Below, one piece after another: positions 54,827 through 62,299 of a stretch of 64,000 nucleotides of DNA (position 1 is the stretch's first letter; the number at the start of each line of letters is the position of its first letter). Both the position numbers and the translations under genes were made by a program. The DNA is from Pseudomonas helvetica (lineage in GTDB: Bacteria > Pseudomonadota > Gammaproteobacteria > Pseudomonadales > Pseudomonadaceae). The notes under the pieces were generated by a model. It saw only the letters and a list, made by a program, of their open reading frames with translations. It had not been told where the DNA came from and made no database searches. The stretch lies in contig NZ_CP150917.1 of NCBI RefSeq assembly GCF_039908645.1, forward strand, positions 3,111,501-3,175,500. Direction: 5' to 3'.

Positions 54827-55767
54827 GTCGTGCAGCCTTGCTGAGCCTGTTTGTTGTGCTCTGTTGCCTTTCGCTGATGGTGGGAGTCAAGCAGGTCTCC
54901 TGGACAGCACTTTTCACATTTTCCGAAGATGCCTGGCTGACACTGACCGCCAGCCGCCTTCCGCGTCTCGCGGCCCTGATACTTACCGGGGTAGGGCTGG
55001 CCGTCTGCGGCGTGATCCTGCAGCAGATTGTGCGTAACCGGTTCGTCGAGCCCGCCACGTCCGGCGGGCTGGATGCGGCAAAGCTGGGCATTCTGATTTC
55101 ACTGACGGTAGCCCCCGCCGCAGGGACTGTCGGCAGGATGCTGTTTGCCCTGGTGTTCTGTTTTGCCGCGAGCCTGATTTATGTCGCGATCATCCGCCGT
55201 ATCAAGTTCAAGAACACGGTGATGATTCCGGTCATAGGGCTGATGTATGGCAGCGTGTTGAGCGCCGTCGCCGAGTTCTACGCCTACCGTCACAACATCT
55301 TGCAGAGCATGCAGGGCTGGATGCTCGGTGACTTCTCGAAAATCGTGCAGGGCAATTACGAGATCATCTATCTGATCCTGCCGATTGTCGTGCTCACCTA
55401 CCTGTATGCGCACCGGTTTACCGTCCTGGGGATGGGTGAGGGCATGGCCAGCAGTCTGGGCTTGAACTACGCGGCCAATGCGGCGCTAGGTCTGATGCTC
55501 GTGGCGGTCACCGTTTCCGCCACGGTCATCACGGTGGGGGCGATCCCCTTTGTCGGACTGGTGATTCCCAACCTGGTGGCGCTGCACTACGGCGAAAACC
55601 TGGAGCGAACATTGCCCATCGTCGCCTTGTGCGGCGCGTCGTTGCTATTGGCCTGCGACATCCTCGGCCGCCTGCTGATCTACCCCTTCGAAGTGCCCAT
55701 AGGCCTCACCGCCGGCAGTGTGGGCGGGCTGATATTTCTCGTGCTGCTGATCAGGAAGTACACATGA
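54823..55767 (+). CDS. FecCD-family iron-siderophore ABC permease 1
   Basis: 314 residues from a TTG that overlaps the previous stop by four bases. About eight to nine membrane helices. 'SRLPRLAALILTGVGLAVCG' and VILQQIVRNRFVEPATSGG are the typical FecCD start, and 'GAIPFVGLVIPNLVALHYGE' the conserved BtuC-like coupling region near the C-terminus. Close in type to BauD/FatD/VctD permeases for catecholate- and salicylate-oxazoline siderophores. Works with the next permease and the ATPase to import ferric pseudomonine. Confidence 0.9.
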   Translation: MSRAALLSLFVVLCCLSLMVGVKQVSWTALFTFSEDAWLTLTASRLPRLAALILTGVGLAVCGVILQQIVRNRFVEPATSGGLDAAKLGILISLTVAPAAGTVGRMLFALVFCFAASLIYVAIIRRIKFKNTVMIPVIGLMYGSVLSAVAEFYAYRHNILQSMQGWMLGDFSKIVQGNYEIIYLILPIVVLTYLYAHRFTVLGMGEGMASSLGLNYAANAALGLMLVAVTVSATVITVGAIPFVGLVIPNLVALHYGENLERTLPIVALCGASLLLACDILGRLLIYPFEVPIGLTAGSVGGLIFLVLLIRKYT

Positions 55768-56714
55768 GGCGCGTGGCTACCCGTTATGGTCTCTGGCTGC
55801 TGGTTCTGGTGCTGGCGATCGGGTTCCTGTTGTTGGGAGCCGGCCTGGACTTCGACTACGTCATTCCCAAGCGACTGACCCGTTTGGCGGCGATGTGCAT
55901 TGCCGGGGTGTGCATTGCCTATTCGTCGGTGATTTTCCAGACCATCGCCGGCAACCGAATACTGACGCCGGCGATCATGGGGTATGAGGCGATCTACCTG
56001 CTGTTCCAGGCACTGCTGATCCTGCTGCTGGGCAACCAGAGCCTGGTGTTGCTGGGGCGTGACGGTAACGTCCTGTTGTCGGTCCTGCTGATGCTCGGCT
56101 ATTCATGGCTTATTCATCGGTGGCTGTTCCGTGACGGGAGCAACAACGTGTACCTGCTGCTCCTGTTGGGACTGGTACTGAGCATGGTGATGGGGACGTT
56201 TACCCAATTCATCCAGCTGAAGATCAGCCCCGGAGAATTCTCGATTTTCCAAGGGTTCAACTACGCCTCCTTCAACAAGGCGCAACCTGGGCAAGTGATC
56301 TATTCGGGCGTGCTGGTCGCGGCGGTGTGCTGCATCGCCCAACGAACCCTGCCGGTGCTCGATGTGCTTTCCCTGGGACGTGACCAGGCTATTTCCCTGG
56401 GGGTCGATTACCCGCGCAGCGTGCGACTTCAACTGGCACTTATCGCCATTTTGGTGGCGATCTCGACGAGCCTCGTCGGGCCGACGGCATTCATGGGCGT
56501 GTTCGTTGCGAACATCTCCTATGCGCTTGCCCGAACCGCTCGGCACCGGGTCACGTTGCCCATGAGTTGCGCCATCGCCATTGGCATTTTCATTGTCGCC
56601 CAATACCTGGTCGAGCAGATATTCAACTACAACACCTCCGTCAGCATTCTCATCAACCTGGTGTGTGGTGTGTATTTCCTTGCGCTGATGATTCGAACCC
56701 GAGGCACCCCATGA
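55764..56714 (+). CDS. FecCD-family iron-siderophore ABC permease 2
   Basis: 316 residues from MRRVATRYGLWLLVLVLAIG; AGGAAGT precedes the ATG, which overlaps the previous stop (ATGA). About eight membrane helices, with RLAAMCIAGVCIAYSSVIFQTIAGN (FecCD entry), ISLGVDYPRSVRLQ and 'TAFMGVFVANISYALARTAR' (coupling helix region). BauC/FatC-like. Partner of the preceding permease. Confidence 0.9.
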   Translation: MRRVATRYGLWLLVLVLAIGFLLLGAGLDFDYVIPKRLTRLAAMCIAGVCIAYSSVIFQTIAGNRILTPAIMGYEAIYLLFQALLILLLGNQSLVLLGRDGNVLLSVLLMLGYSWLIHRWLFRDGSNNVYLLLLLGLVLSMVMGTFTQFIQLKISPGEFSIFQGFNYASFNKAQPGQVIYSGVLVAAVCCIAQRTLPVLDVLSLGRDQAISLGVDYPRSVRLQLALIAILVAISTSLVGPTAFMGVFVANISYALARTARHRVTLPMSCAIAIGIFIVAQYLVEQIFNYNTSVSILINLVCGVYFLALMIRTRGTP

Positions 56715-57493
56715 TCGCCCTCAATCACGTTTACAAGGCCTATGGCACCCGGCACGTCCTGAGTGACGTCAGCGTCCGGTTTCCACCGGGGCAGGTCACG
56801 TCGCTGATCGGCCCAAACGGCGCGGGCAAGACCACGCTGCTGATGTTGATTGCTCGCCTGCTGGCGCCGACCCGGGGCGACGTGCTGATTGGCGGGCGGA
56901 GCATTCTGGATGTGCCCGTTCGCGACTATGCCAAGCGCGTGGCCACCTTGCGCCAGTCCCCGGATTTCAACCTGCGCCTGACCGTCGAGGAACTGGTCGC
57001 CTTCGGGCGCTTCCCCTACAGCCGTGGAGCGCTTACCGCCCAGGATCGCGAGGCAATCGATGAAGCCATCGAGTTCTTGTCTTTGCAGTCCCTGCGCCTC
57101 TCCTACATTGACGAGCTCAGCGGCGGACAACGGCAGATGGCCTTCCTGGCGATGACCATTGCCCAGCAAACGGATTACCTGTTGCTGGACGAGCCGCTCA
57201 ACAACCTCGACATGAAGCATGGCGTACAGATCATGCGTGCCCTGCGTCGTTTGTGTGATGAGCAAGGCCGCACAGTGATCCTGGTGGTCCATGACATCAA
57301 CTTCGCGGCCAACTATTCCGATCATATCGTTGCCATGAAAGGCGGGGGAATTCACTGCCACGGCCCGGTCGCGGAGGTGGTGACCGAGGCGCACCTGCGG
57401 GAACTGTTTGATCTGGATTTCGAAATCCTGCAGAGCGAACAAGGGTTTGTCTGCAACTACTTCAACCCATCACCTTCAAGGGAACTGATATGA
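56711..57493 (+). CDS. Iron-siderophore ABC transporter ATP-binding protein
   Basis: 260 residues from MIALNHVYKAYGTRHVLSDV, ATGA overlap with the permease. Walker A GPNGAGKTT, Q-loop ATLRQSPDFN, signature LSGGQRQMAFLAM, Walker B YLLLDEPLNNLD (catalytic Glu) and H-loop VVHDINFAANYSDH: a complete FepC/FecE/BauE-type ATPase. It energises the FecCD permease pair. Confidence 0.92.
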   Translation: MIALNHVYKAYGTRHVLSDVSVRFPPGQVTSLIGPNGAGKTTLLMLIARLLAPTRGDVLIGGRSILDVPVRDYAKRVATLRQSPDFNLRLTVEELVAFGRFPYSRGALTAQDREAIDEAIEFLSLQSLRLSYIDELSGGQRQMAFLAMTIAQQTDYLLLDEPLNNLDMKHGVQIMRALRRLCDEQGRTVILVVHDINFAANYSDHIVAMKGGGIHCHGPVAEVVTEAHLRELFDLDFEILQSEQGFVCNYFNPSPSRELI

Positions 57494-58473
57494 GCACGGA
57501 TCACGCGAACAAATTCTGTGGAGTGCTACTGGCAATGGCCGTAGCGGCCGGGCTGCAGGGCTGTGACAAACCGGCGGCAGAGGCCGCGCCGCCAGTGAGT
57601 GCGCAGGCGCACTACGAGCCGATCAAGATCGAGCATCCTCTGGGCACAACCGTGGTGAGCAAACTGCCCGAGCGCGTAGTGGCTTTCGATATGAGCGAGC
57701 TCGATACACTCGATCAGTTGGGCGCGCCGGTGGTGGGTATCGCCAAGGACTACGTCACCAGCTTTCTCGCCAAATACCGTGACGACTCGAATGTCATGGA
57801 TGTCGGATCGACTATTCAGCCCAATCTCGAGCGGTTGCATGCGCTCAAGCCGGACCTGATTCTGATCTCTCCGCTCCAGGCGCAAAGCTATAAGGATCTC
57901 AGCCAGATCGCCCCGACCGTCTACGACGACGTGGACCTGACCAACAAACAAGGCAATTTCATCGGCACAGCCAAGGAGCATTTGACCCTCCTGGGCCACA
58001 TCCTCGGCAAAGAAGAACTGGCCCGCCAGAAAGTCGCGGAAATGGACGCCAAGGTGGAACAGACCCGCCGTGTCACCGAAGGGCGTCCAGAGAAAGCCTT
58101 GATCGTGCTGCATAACAACGGCGCCTTCACCTCCTACGGCGTGAAGTCGCGCTACGGCTTTGTCTTCGACACCCTGGGCGTGAAACCGGCCAGCACTGAC
58201 ATCGAAGCCGGTTTGCATGGGCAGCCGATTTCCAATGAGTTTATCCAACAGGCCGATCCCGACATTCTTTATGTAATCGACCGAACCGCGGTGATGGAGC
58301 ATCGTCCGGCACTGGACATCAAGAGCCTGGATAACCCGCTGTTGCGCAAGACCAAGGCCTGGAACAACGGCCGTGTCATCTTTGTCGATGCTCAGACCTG
58401 GTATCTGTGTACCGCTAGCGTGACCTGTCTCAATCGAATGGCTGACGAGGTGGTTCAGGGCTACAAGGGCTGA
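57490..58473 (+). CDS. Ferric-siderophore substrate-binding lipoprotein
   Basis: 327 residues, ATGA overlap with the ATPase. A signal peptide with a cysteine (LLAMAVAAGLQGC) gives a probable lipoprotein. Then a helical-backbone BtuF/FhuD-type fold (TroA-like): VVAFDMSELDTLDQLGAPVVGIAKDY, 'LHALKPDLILISPLQAQSYK', LIVLHNNGAFTSYG, DPDILYVIDRTAVM and 'AWNNGRVIFVDAQTWYLC'. It resembles BauB/FatB and CeuE-like binding proteins. It would capture the ferric siderophore in the periplasm for the FecCD pair. Last gene of the operon; a terminator follows. Confidence 0.9.
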   Translation: MSTDHANKFCGVLLAMAVAAGLQGCDKPAAEAAPPVSAQAHYEPIKIEHPLGTTVVSKLPERVVAFDMSELDTLDQLGAPVVGIAKDYVTSFLAKYRDDSNVMDVGSTIQPNLERLHALKPDLILISPLQAQSYKDLSQIAPTVYDDVDLTNKQGNFIGTAKEHLTLLGHILGKEELARQKVAEMDAKVEQTRRVTEGRPEKALIVLHNNGAFTSYGVKSRYGFVFDTLGVKPASTDIEAGLHGQPISNEFIQQADPDILYVIDRTAVMEHRPALDIKSLDNPLLRKTKAWNNGRVIFVDAQTWYLCTASVTCLNRMADEVVQGYKG

Positions 58474-58495
58474 TTCACGACGTATCTGGCGCACA

Positions 58496-58531
58496 AAGGG
58501 CTGGTCCTCTTCAGGCACCGGCCCTTTTTTG
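58496..58531 (+). terminator. Rho-independent terminator of the exporter/uptake operon
   Basis: GGGCTGGT (58498-58505) pairs with ACCGGCCC (58517-58524, one G-T), followed by TTTTTTGTGG. It is 23 bp past the binding-protein stop. Confidence 0.85.
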
Positions 58532-58608
58532 TGGTTTTCGAATGTTGCTTCGGTCATTGGGAGATCAGCACTGAGCCAGCCCCTTGGTGTGTTCTCGGTG
58601 CGGTATAT

Positions 58609-58627
58609 GCAAATTATTATCATTTGG
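58609..58627. promoter_or_regulatory. Fur box upstream of the TonB receptor
   Basis: 'GCAAATTATTATCATTTGG' carries the ATTATnAT core. It overlaps the left end of the candidate ECF promoter (58621-58655) and is 74 bp from the receptor ATG. Confidence 0.7.
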
Positions 58628-58655
58628 ATTGAGGAATTGGCGTTCTGGTACGGAA
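58621..58655 (+). promoter_or_regulatory. Candidate ECF sigma promoter of the TonB receptor
   Basis: CATTT-n-GATTGAGGA, then TT-n-GCGT and CGGAA, matching the element at 51151-51185 base for base in spacing. It lies 46 bp before the receptor ATG and is entered by the Fur box at its left end. Confidence 0.6.
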
Positions 58656-58700
58656 ACCTAATGAATGAACTTCAATTCTTCGCATCGAAAGGAATCCAGC

Positions 58701-60971
58701 ATGTCGGAACACGGCCGCCCACACAGCGCCAATCCTGATTCATCGCAGGCTACGCAACGCGCTTTTTCGTTTACCTTGAATCGAACTTTCTCTGCCGTAC
58801 ACATGGCTCTGTTACTAGGGCTGACCGGGGGATCGATGGCTGTGGCTGCCGCGCCTGAGCCGTCAACACAGTCTCCGACGGGCACTGGCGAAGGTAGTCT
58901 TGTGCTGTCTGAAACGACGGTGGAGGGCACTATGGGTGCAACTGCCGACCTGCCGCCCGCCTATGCGGGAGGCCAGGTTGCCACTGGCAGTCGAGTCGGG
59001 CTGCTGGGCACCAAGGATTTTATGGAGACGCCCTTCAGCGCCATCAGCTACACCGATGAATTCGTGCGCAACCACCAGGCGAAGGACATCGGTTCGGTCA
59101 TCGGCGCAACCGATCCATCGGTGAACGTTCCCTCCAAACGGGCCATCCTCGAAACCTTCTTCATTCGTGGCTTCAATACCAGCGCCAACGACATCACCTA
59201 CAACGGCCTGATCGGCATGGCGCCGAACCTGCGCGGCGCGACCGAGCTGGCCGAACGCATCGAAGTGCTCAAGGGCCCGTCTGCGCTGCTGAACGGCATG
59301 CCGCCGGATGGCAGCGTCGCAGGCAGCATCAACATGGTGCCCAAGCGCGCTGGCGACGAACCCCTGACACGCCTGACGACCTCTTTTGAATCCAATGGTT
59401 TATACGGTGCGCATGCCGATGTGGGTCGGCGCTTTGGCGAGCAGAATCAGTTTGGTATCCGCTACAACGGGGCGTACCGCGACGGCGATACCGCTGTGGA
59501 CGATCAGAAACAAAACATGCAGCTCAATGCGCTGGGCCTGGACTGGCGCGCCGAACGCATTCGCCTGTCGTTGGACGCCTACAAGCACCGTGAACATCTG
59601 GAGGGCGCGAACTATTTCGGGATTTTCTCGGTCAACCCCAAGGTCACCAACGTACCCCGCGCGAAGAAAGGTGATTACGCGCTGGCACCTGACTGGGCAT
59701 ACACCACCAACGACACCGAAACCTTTTTGCTCAGAGGCGAGGTCGATTTGAATGACTCGCTCACCGCCTTTGCGGCCTATGGGCAGAGGGACGGCGGCCG
59801 CAACGCCCTGATGACGCGCGACACGCTGGTCAACAACGCCGGTGATATCAATGTTCTGGCTTATCGCTCGGATGGGCAGGGCACCCAGAAATCGGGCGAG
59901 GTTGGCCTGAAGGGCAACTTCGACACCGGTCCCGTAGGCCACCAATGGTCGCTGGCGGCCACTCAGTACAAGTCGGAGATGAGCTTCAAGGATCTCCAGA
60001 TCCCCAATTACGTGACCACCAACTACTACAACCTTGACTTTGGTCCAACGCCGCCCTTGGGCAAATTCGGTGCTGTTACCTCTCGGACCGAAGACAAGCT
60101 GGGCAGTCTGGCTTTTCTCGATACCCTTTCGTTCCTTGATGATCGCATCCAATGGACGGTGGGTGTGCGACGTCAGTCGGTGGAGAGCACTAACCTGACT
60201 CCGGCGCGGGTCAAGACCTCTCACTACGACGAGAGCCGTGTTTCACCGGCTACCGCGTTGCTGGTCAAGGTCACTGACGATGTATCGGTCTACGCGAACT
60301 ACATCGAAGGTCTGTCCAAGGGGGGGACGGCTCCGACGACGGCAGCCAACCCGGGTGAAATCCTTAGCCCGATCCAGACAAAGCAGTATGAGGTGGGCGC
60401 CAAGCTTGACCTGGGTACGTTCGCCACTACGTTGGCCGTGTTCCAGATCGAAAAACCCAGCACCTTTACCGACCCGGTCACCCGTATTTTTGGCGTCAAT
60501 GGTGAGCAGCGTAACCGCGGCGTGGAATGGAGCTTCTTCGGTGAGGCCCAACCAGATCTGCGTTTGATGGGCGGTGTCTCCTACACGCAGGCGGTGTTGA
60601 CGAAGGCGCAGGTAGCGGCGAACGAAGGCAATCAGGTGACCGGTGTTCCGAAAATCATCGGCAAACTTGGGGTCGAGTACGATCTGGAGAGGGTCCCTGG
60701 GCTAACCCTGACCGCAGGCACGAACTACGTAGGCAGCCGCTACGTTACGGACGACCATCGGATGGAGTTGCCGTCCTACACCGTTTTCGATGTGGGCGGT
60801 CGGTACACCACCAAGGTCATGTCCAAACCTGTGACCTTACGGGCTAACGTAGAGAACCTCGCCAACCGGGCCTACTGGCTCGGCTCCTACAGTGGCGGCG
60901 ACGGCAGTGGCCTGTCCGGCGGCCTGGGCGCTCCACGTACCCTTCAGCTTTCAGCATCGGTTGATTTCTGA
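58701..60971 (+). CDS. TonB-dependent ferric-siderophore receptor (pseudomonine receptor candidate)
   Basis: 756 residues from MSEHGRPHSANPDSSQ; SD AAAGGAA. A long N-terminus carries a signal sequence (HMALLLGLTGGSMAVAAAP), then a TonB-box-like LSETTVEG and the plug ('KDFMETPFSAISYTDEFVRN', 'RAILETFFIRGFNTSANDIT', IEVLKGPSALLNGMPPDGSVAGSINMVPKRA). The 22-strand barrel ends in aromatic F at VDF. There is no STN signalling domain between signal peptide and TonB box. It follows the siderophore ABC operon and belongs to the FecA/FhuE/BauA superfamily by context. Confidence 0.92.
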   Translation: MSEHGRPHSANPDSSQATQRAFSFTLNRTFSAVHMALLLGLTGGSMAVAAAPEPSTQSPTGTGEGSLVLSETTVEGTMGATADLPPAYAGGQVATGSRVGLLGTKDFMETPFSAISYTDEFVRNHQAKDIGSVIGATDPSVNVPSKRAILETFFIRGFNTSANDITYNGLIGMAPNLRGATELAERIEVLKGPSALLNGMPPDGSVAGSINMVPKRAGDEPLTRLTTSFESNGLYGAHADVGRRFGEQNQFGIRYNGAYRDGDTAVDDQKQNMQLNALGLDWRAERIRLSLDAYKHREHLEGANYFGIFSVNPKVTNVPRAKKGDYALAPDWAYTTNDTETFLLRGEVDLNDSLTAFAAYGQRDGGRNALMTRDTLVNNAGDINVLAYRSDGQGTQKSGEVGLKGNFDTGPVGHQWSLAATQYKSEMSFKDLQIPNYVTTNYYNLDFGPTPPLGKFGAVTSRTEDKLGSLAFLDTLSFLDDRIQWTVGVRRQSVESTNLTPARVKTSHYDESRVSPATALLVKVTDDVSVYANYIEGLSKGGTAPTTAANPGEILSPIQTKQYEVGAKLDLGTFATTLAVFQIEKPSTFTDPVTRIFGVNGEQRNRGVEWSFFGEAQPDLRLMGGVSYTQAVLTKAQVAANEGNQVTGVPKIIGKLGVEYDLERVPGLTLTAGTNYVGSRYVTDDHRMELPSYTVFDVGGRYTTKVMSKPVTLRANVENLANRAYWLGSYSGGDGSGLSGGLGAPRTLQLSASVDF

Positions 60972-61000
60972 TAGTCGGCCAGCCGAGGCCTGAGAAGTAT

Positions 61001-61080
61001 CTGTGGCGAGGGAGCTTGCTCCCGCTGGGGCGCGAAGCGGCCCTGAATTGGGCCTGCTACGCAGTCCAGCGGGAGCAAGC
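61001..61080. repeat. Truncated REPIN
   Basis: The left REP arm 'GTGGCGAGGGAGCTTGCTC' with CCGC (61003-61025) is intact. The right arm GCGGGAGCAAGC stops at 61080, short of the expected CTCCCTCGCCAC. Sequence just right of it looks like a gene remnant (61084-61158). Same class as the REPIN at 5727-5861. Confidence 0.8.
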
Positions 61081-61083
61081 TGG

Positions 61084-61158
61084 GCCGCCAAAGTGGAAAA
61101 AGGCGACTACGCAGATCTGAAGGGCTTCAACCCGGCATCTTTAGCCGAATTGGTTTGA
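61084..61158 (+). pseudogene. 3' remnant of an unidentified gene next to the REPIN
   Basis: A 24-codon open frame ends with TGA at 61156-61158 and has coding-like composition (reads VEKGDYADLKG then FNPASLAELV). It has no start and is cut by the REPIN, so it is presumably the tail of a lost gene. I cannot name the family. The rest of 61159-61474 shows no gene, only a TetR operator at 61411-61438. Confidence 0.4.
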
Positions 61159-61410
61159 GCCTTATAGGGGAGTGGAGAGTGTGATGCCACAAGGTTTTAG
61201 TCTGAAGGAATCAGAGGTCTAGCCTCGGATGCTGCGAGGTGGAGATCGTAATCTGCTGTTGAGTGCGCCATGACTGTTTCAATTGAGCGAACATGTCAAG
61301 GCCACTCAACATCCGCACAAACAGGACTGCGTTGCAGTGTGGCCCGGGCATTTACACGCAGGCTACACAGTGTCGCCAGGTAATGTAGCGTTAGATTCTT
61401 CATGGTCGAT

Positions 61411-61438
61411 TTGTGACTATATATCTTGTCGGTCACAA
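61411..61438. promoter_or_regulatory. Inverted-repeat operator upstream of the TetR gene
   Basis: TTGTGACT (61411-61418) and GGTCACAA (61431-61438) form a dyad with a 12-bp centre (the outer 7 bp are perfect). The same design recurs at 62208-62235 before the FadL-type gene. It is 36 bp from the TetR start. Confidence 0.65.
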
Positions 61439-61474
61439 GTTGTCAGTCCTCGATAGGATGAGTAAGCTGTTCCC

Positions 61475-62101
61475 ATGAATCAGCCATCAATATCTTCAGC
61501 TTCGCCCAGCCCCCGTGGCCCAGCCGATCACGACATTCGAGACCAGATTGTCGCGGCGGCCAACGAACACTTCAGTCAATACGGCTACGGCAAAACCACG
61601 GTTTCCGACCTGGCTAGGGCCATCGGGTTTTCCAAGGCCTACATCTACAAATTTTTTGATTCCAAGCAGGCGATCGGTGAAGCCATCTGCGCAAATTGTC
61701 TGGCAGAAATCGTCGCGGCTGTGGAGCAAGCGATCAATATAGAAGACCTGTCGCCGACGGAGCGCTTTCGACGATTGGTCAAAACTGTGATCGCCACAGG
61801 TGTGAATCTGTTCTTTAACGACCGAAAACTCTATGACATTGCAGCATTCGCGGCGTCGGAAAGCTGGCCCAGTACGCAGGCTTATGACGCACAGATCAAA
61901 CGCTTCGTGTTGCAAATCGTGCGGGAGGGGCGAGAGATCGGCGAATTTGAACGCAAGACTCCCCTGGACGAAACAGTAGAAGCGATACATCTGGCTTTGC
62001 GGCCTTTCGTCAATCCTTTACTCCTGCAGTACAACCTCGATTATGTCGAGGAGGCGCCCACGCTCACCTCCAACCTCATTTTGCGTAGCCTCATGCCTTG
62101 A
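61475..62101 (+). CDS. TetR-family transcriptional regulator
   Basis: 208 residues. The HTH lies at about residues 22-65: 'DQIVAAANEHFSQYGYGKTT', 'VSDLARAIGFSKAYIYKFFD', the standard TetR_N. The ligand domain (about 75-205) is all-helical and of no recognised subgroup. A dyad (61411-61438) just before the start suggests autorepression, and the same dyad before the FadL-type gene 198 bp downstream suggests it is the target. Long-chain fatty acids or hydrophobic compounds would be a fitting ligand; this is inference. Confidence 0.9.
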   Translation: MNQPSISSASPSPRGPADHDIRDQIVAAANEHFSQYGYGKTTVSDLARAIGFSKAYIYKFFDSKQAIGEAICANCLAEIVAAVEQAINIEDLSPTERFRRLVKTVIATGVNLFFNDRKLYDIAAFAASESWPSTQAYDAQIKRFVLQIVREGREIGEFERKTPLDETVEAIHLALRPFVNPLLLQYNLDYVEEAPTLTSNLILRSLMP

Positions 62102-62207
62102 CCTTCGGCTAACGGTTTACGTCATGCCTGTGTAAGCGACACATCACCAAAACGGCTTTTCACTTTGCCCTTCTTCCAGTCGTCGAAGGGCATTTCATTT
62201 ATTCGCA

Positions 62208-62235
62208 TTGTGACCGTTGACTGAATTGGTCACAT
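62208..62235. promoter_or_regulatory. Inverted-repeat operator upstream of the FadL-type gene
   Basis: TTGTGACC (62208-62215) and GGTCACAT (62228-62235) with a 12-bp centre, the same layout as 61411-61438. It is 65-92 bp before the ATG at 62300 and is the probable site for the adjacent TetR. Confidence 0.65.
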
Positions 62236-62299
62236 GAATAAATATGGTGAGCCATTGCTTCTACTGCTTCATCTCAGTGATCCCCATAGAGTTCAAACA

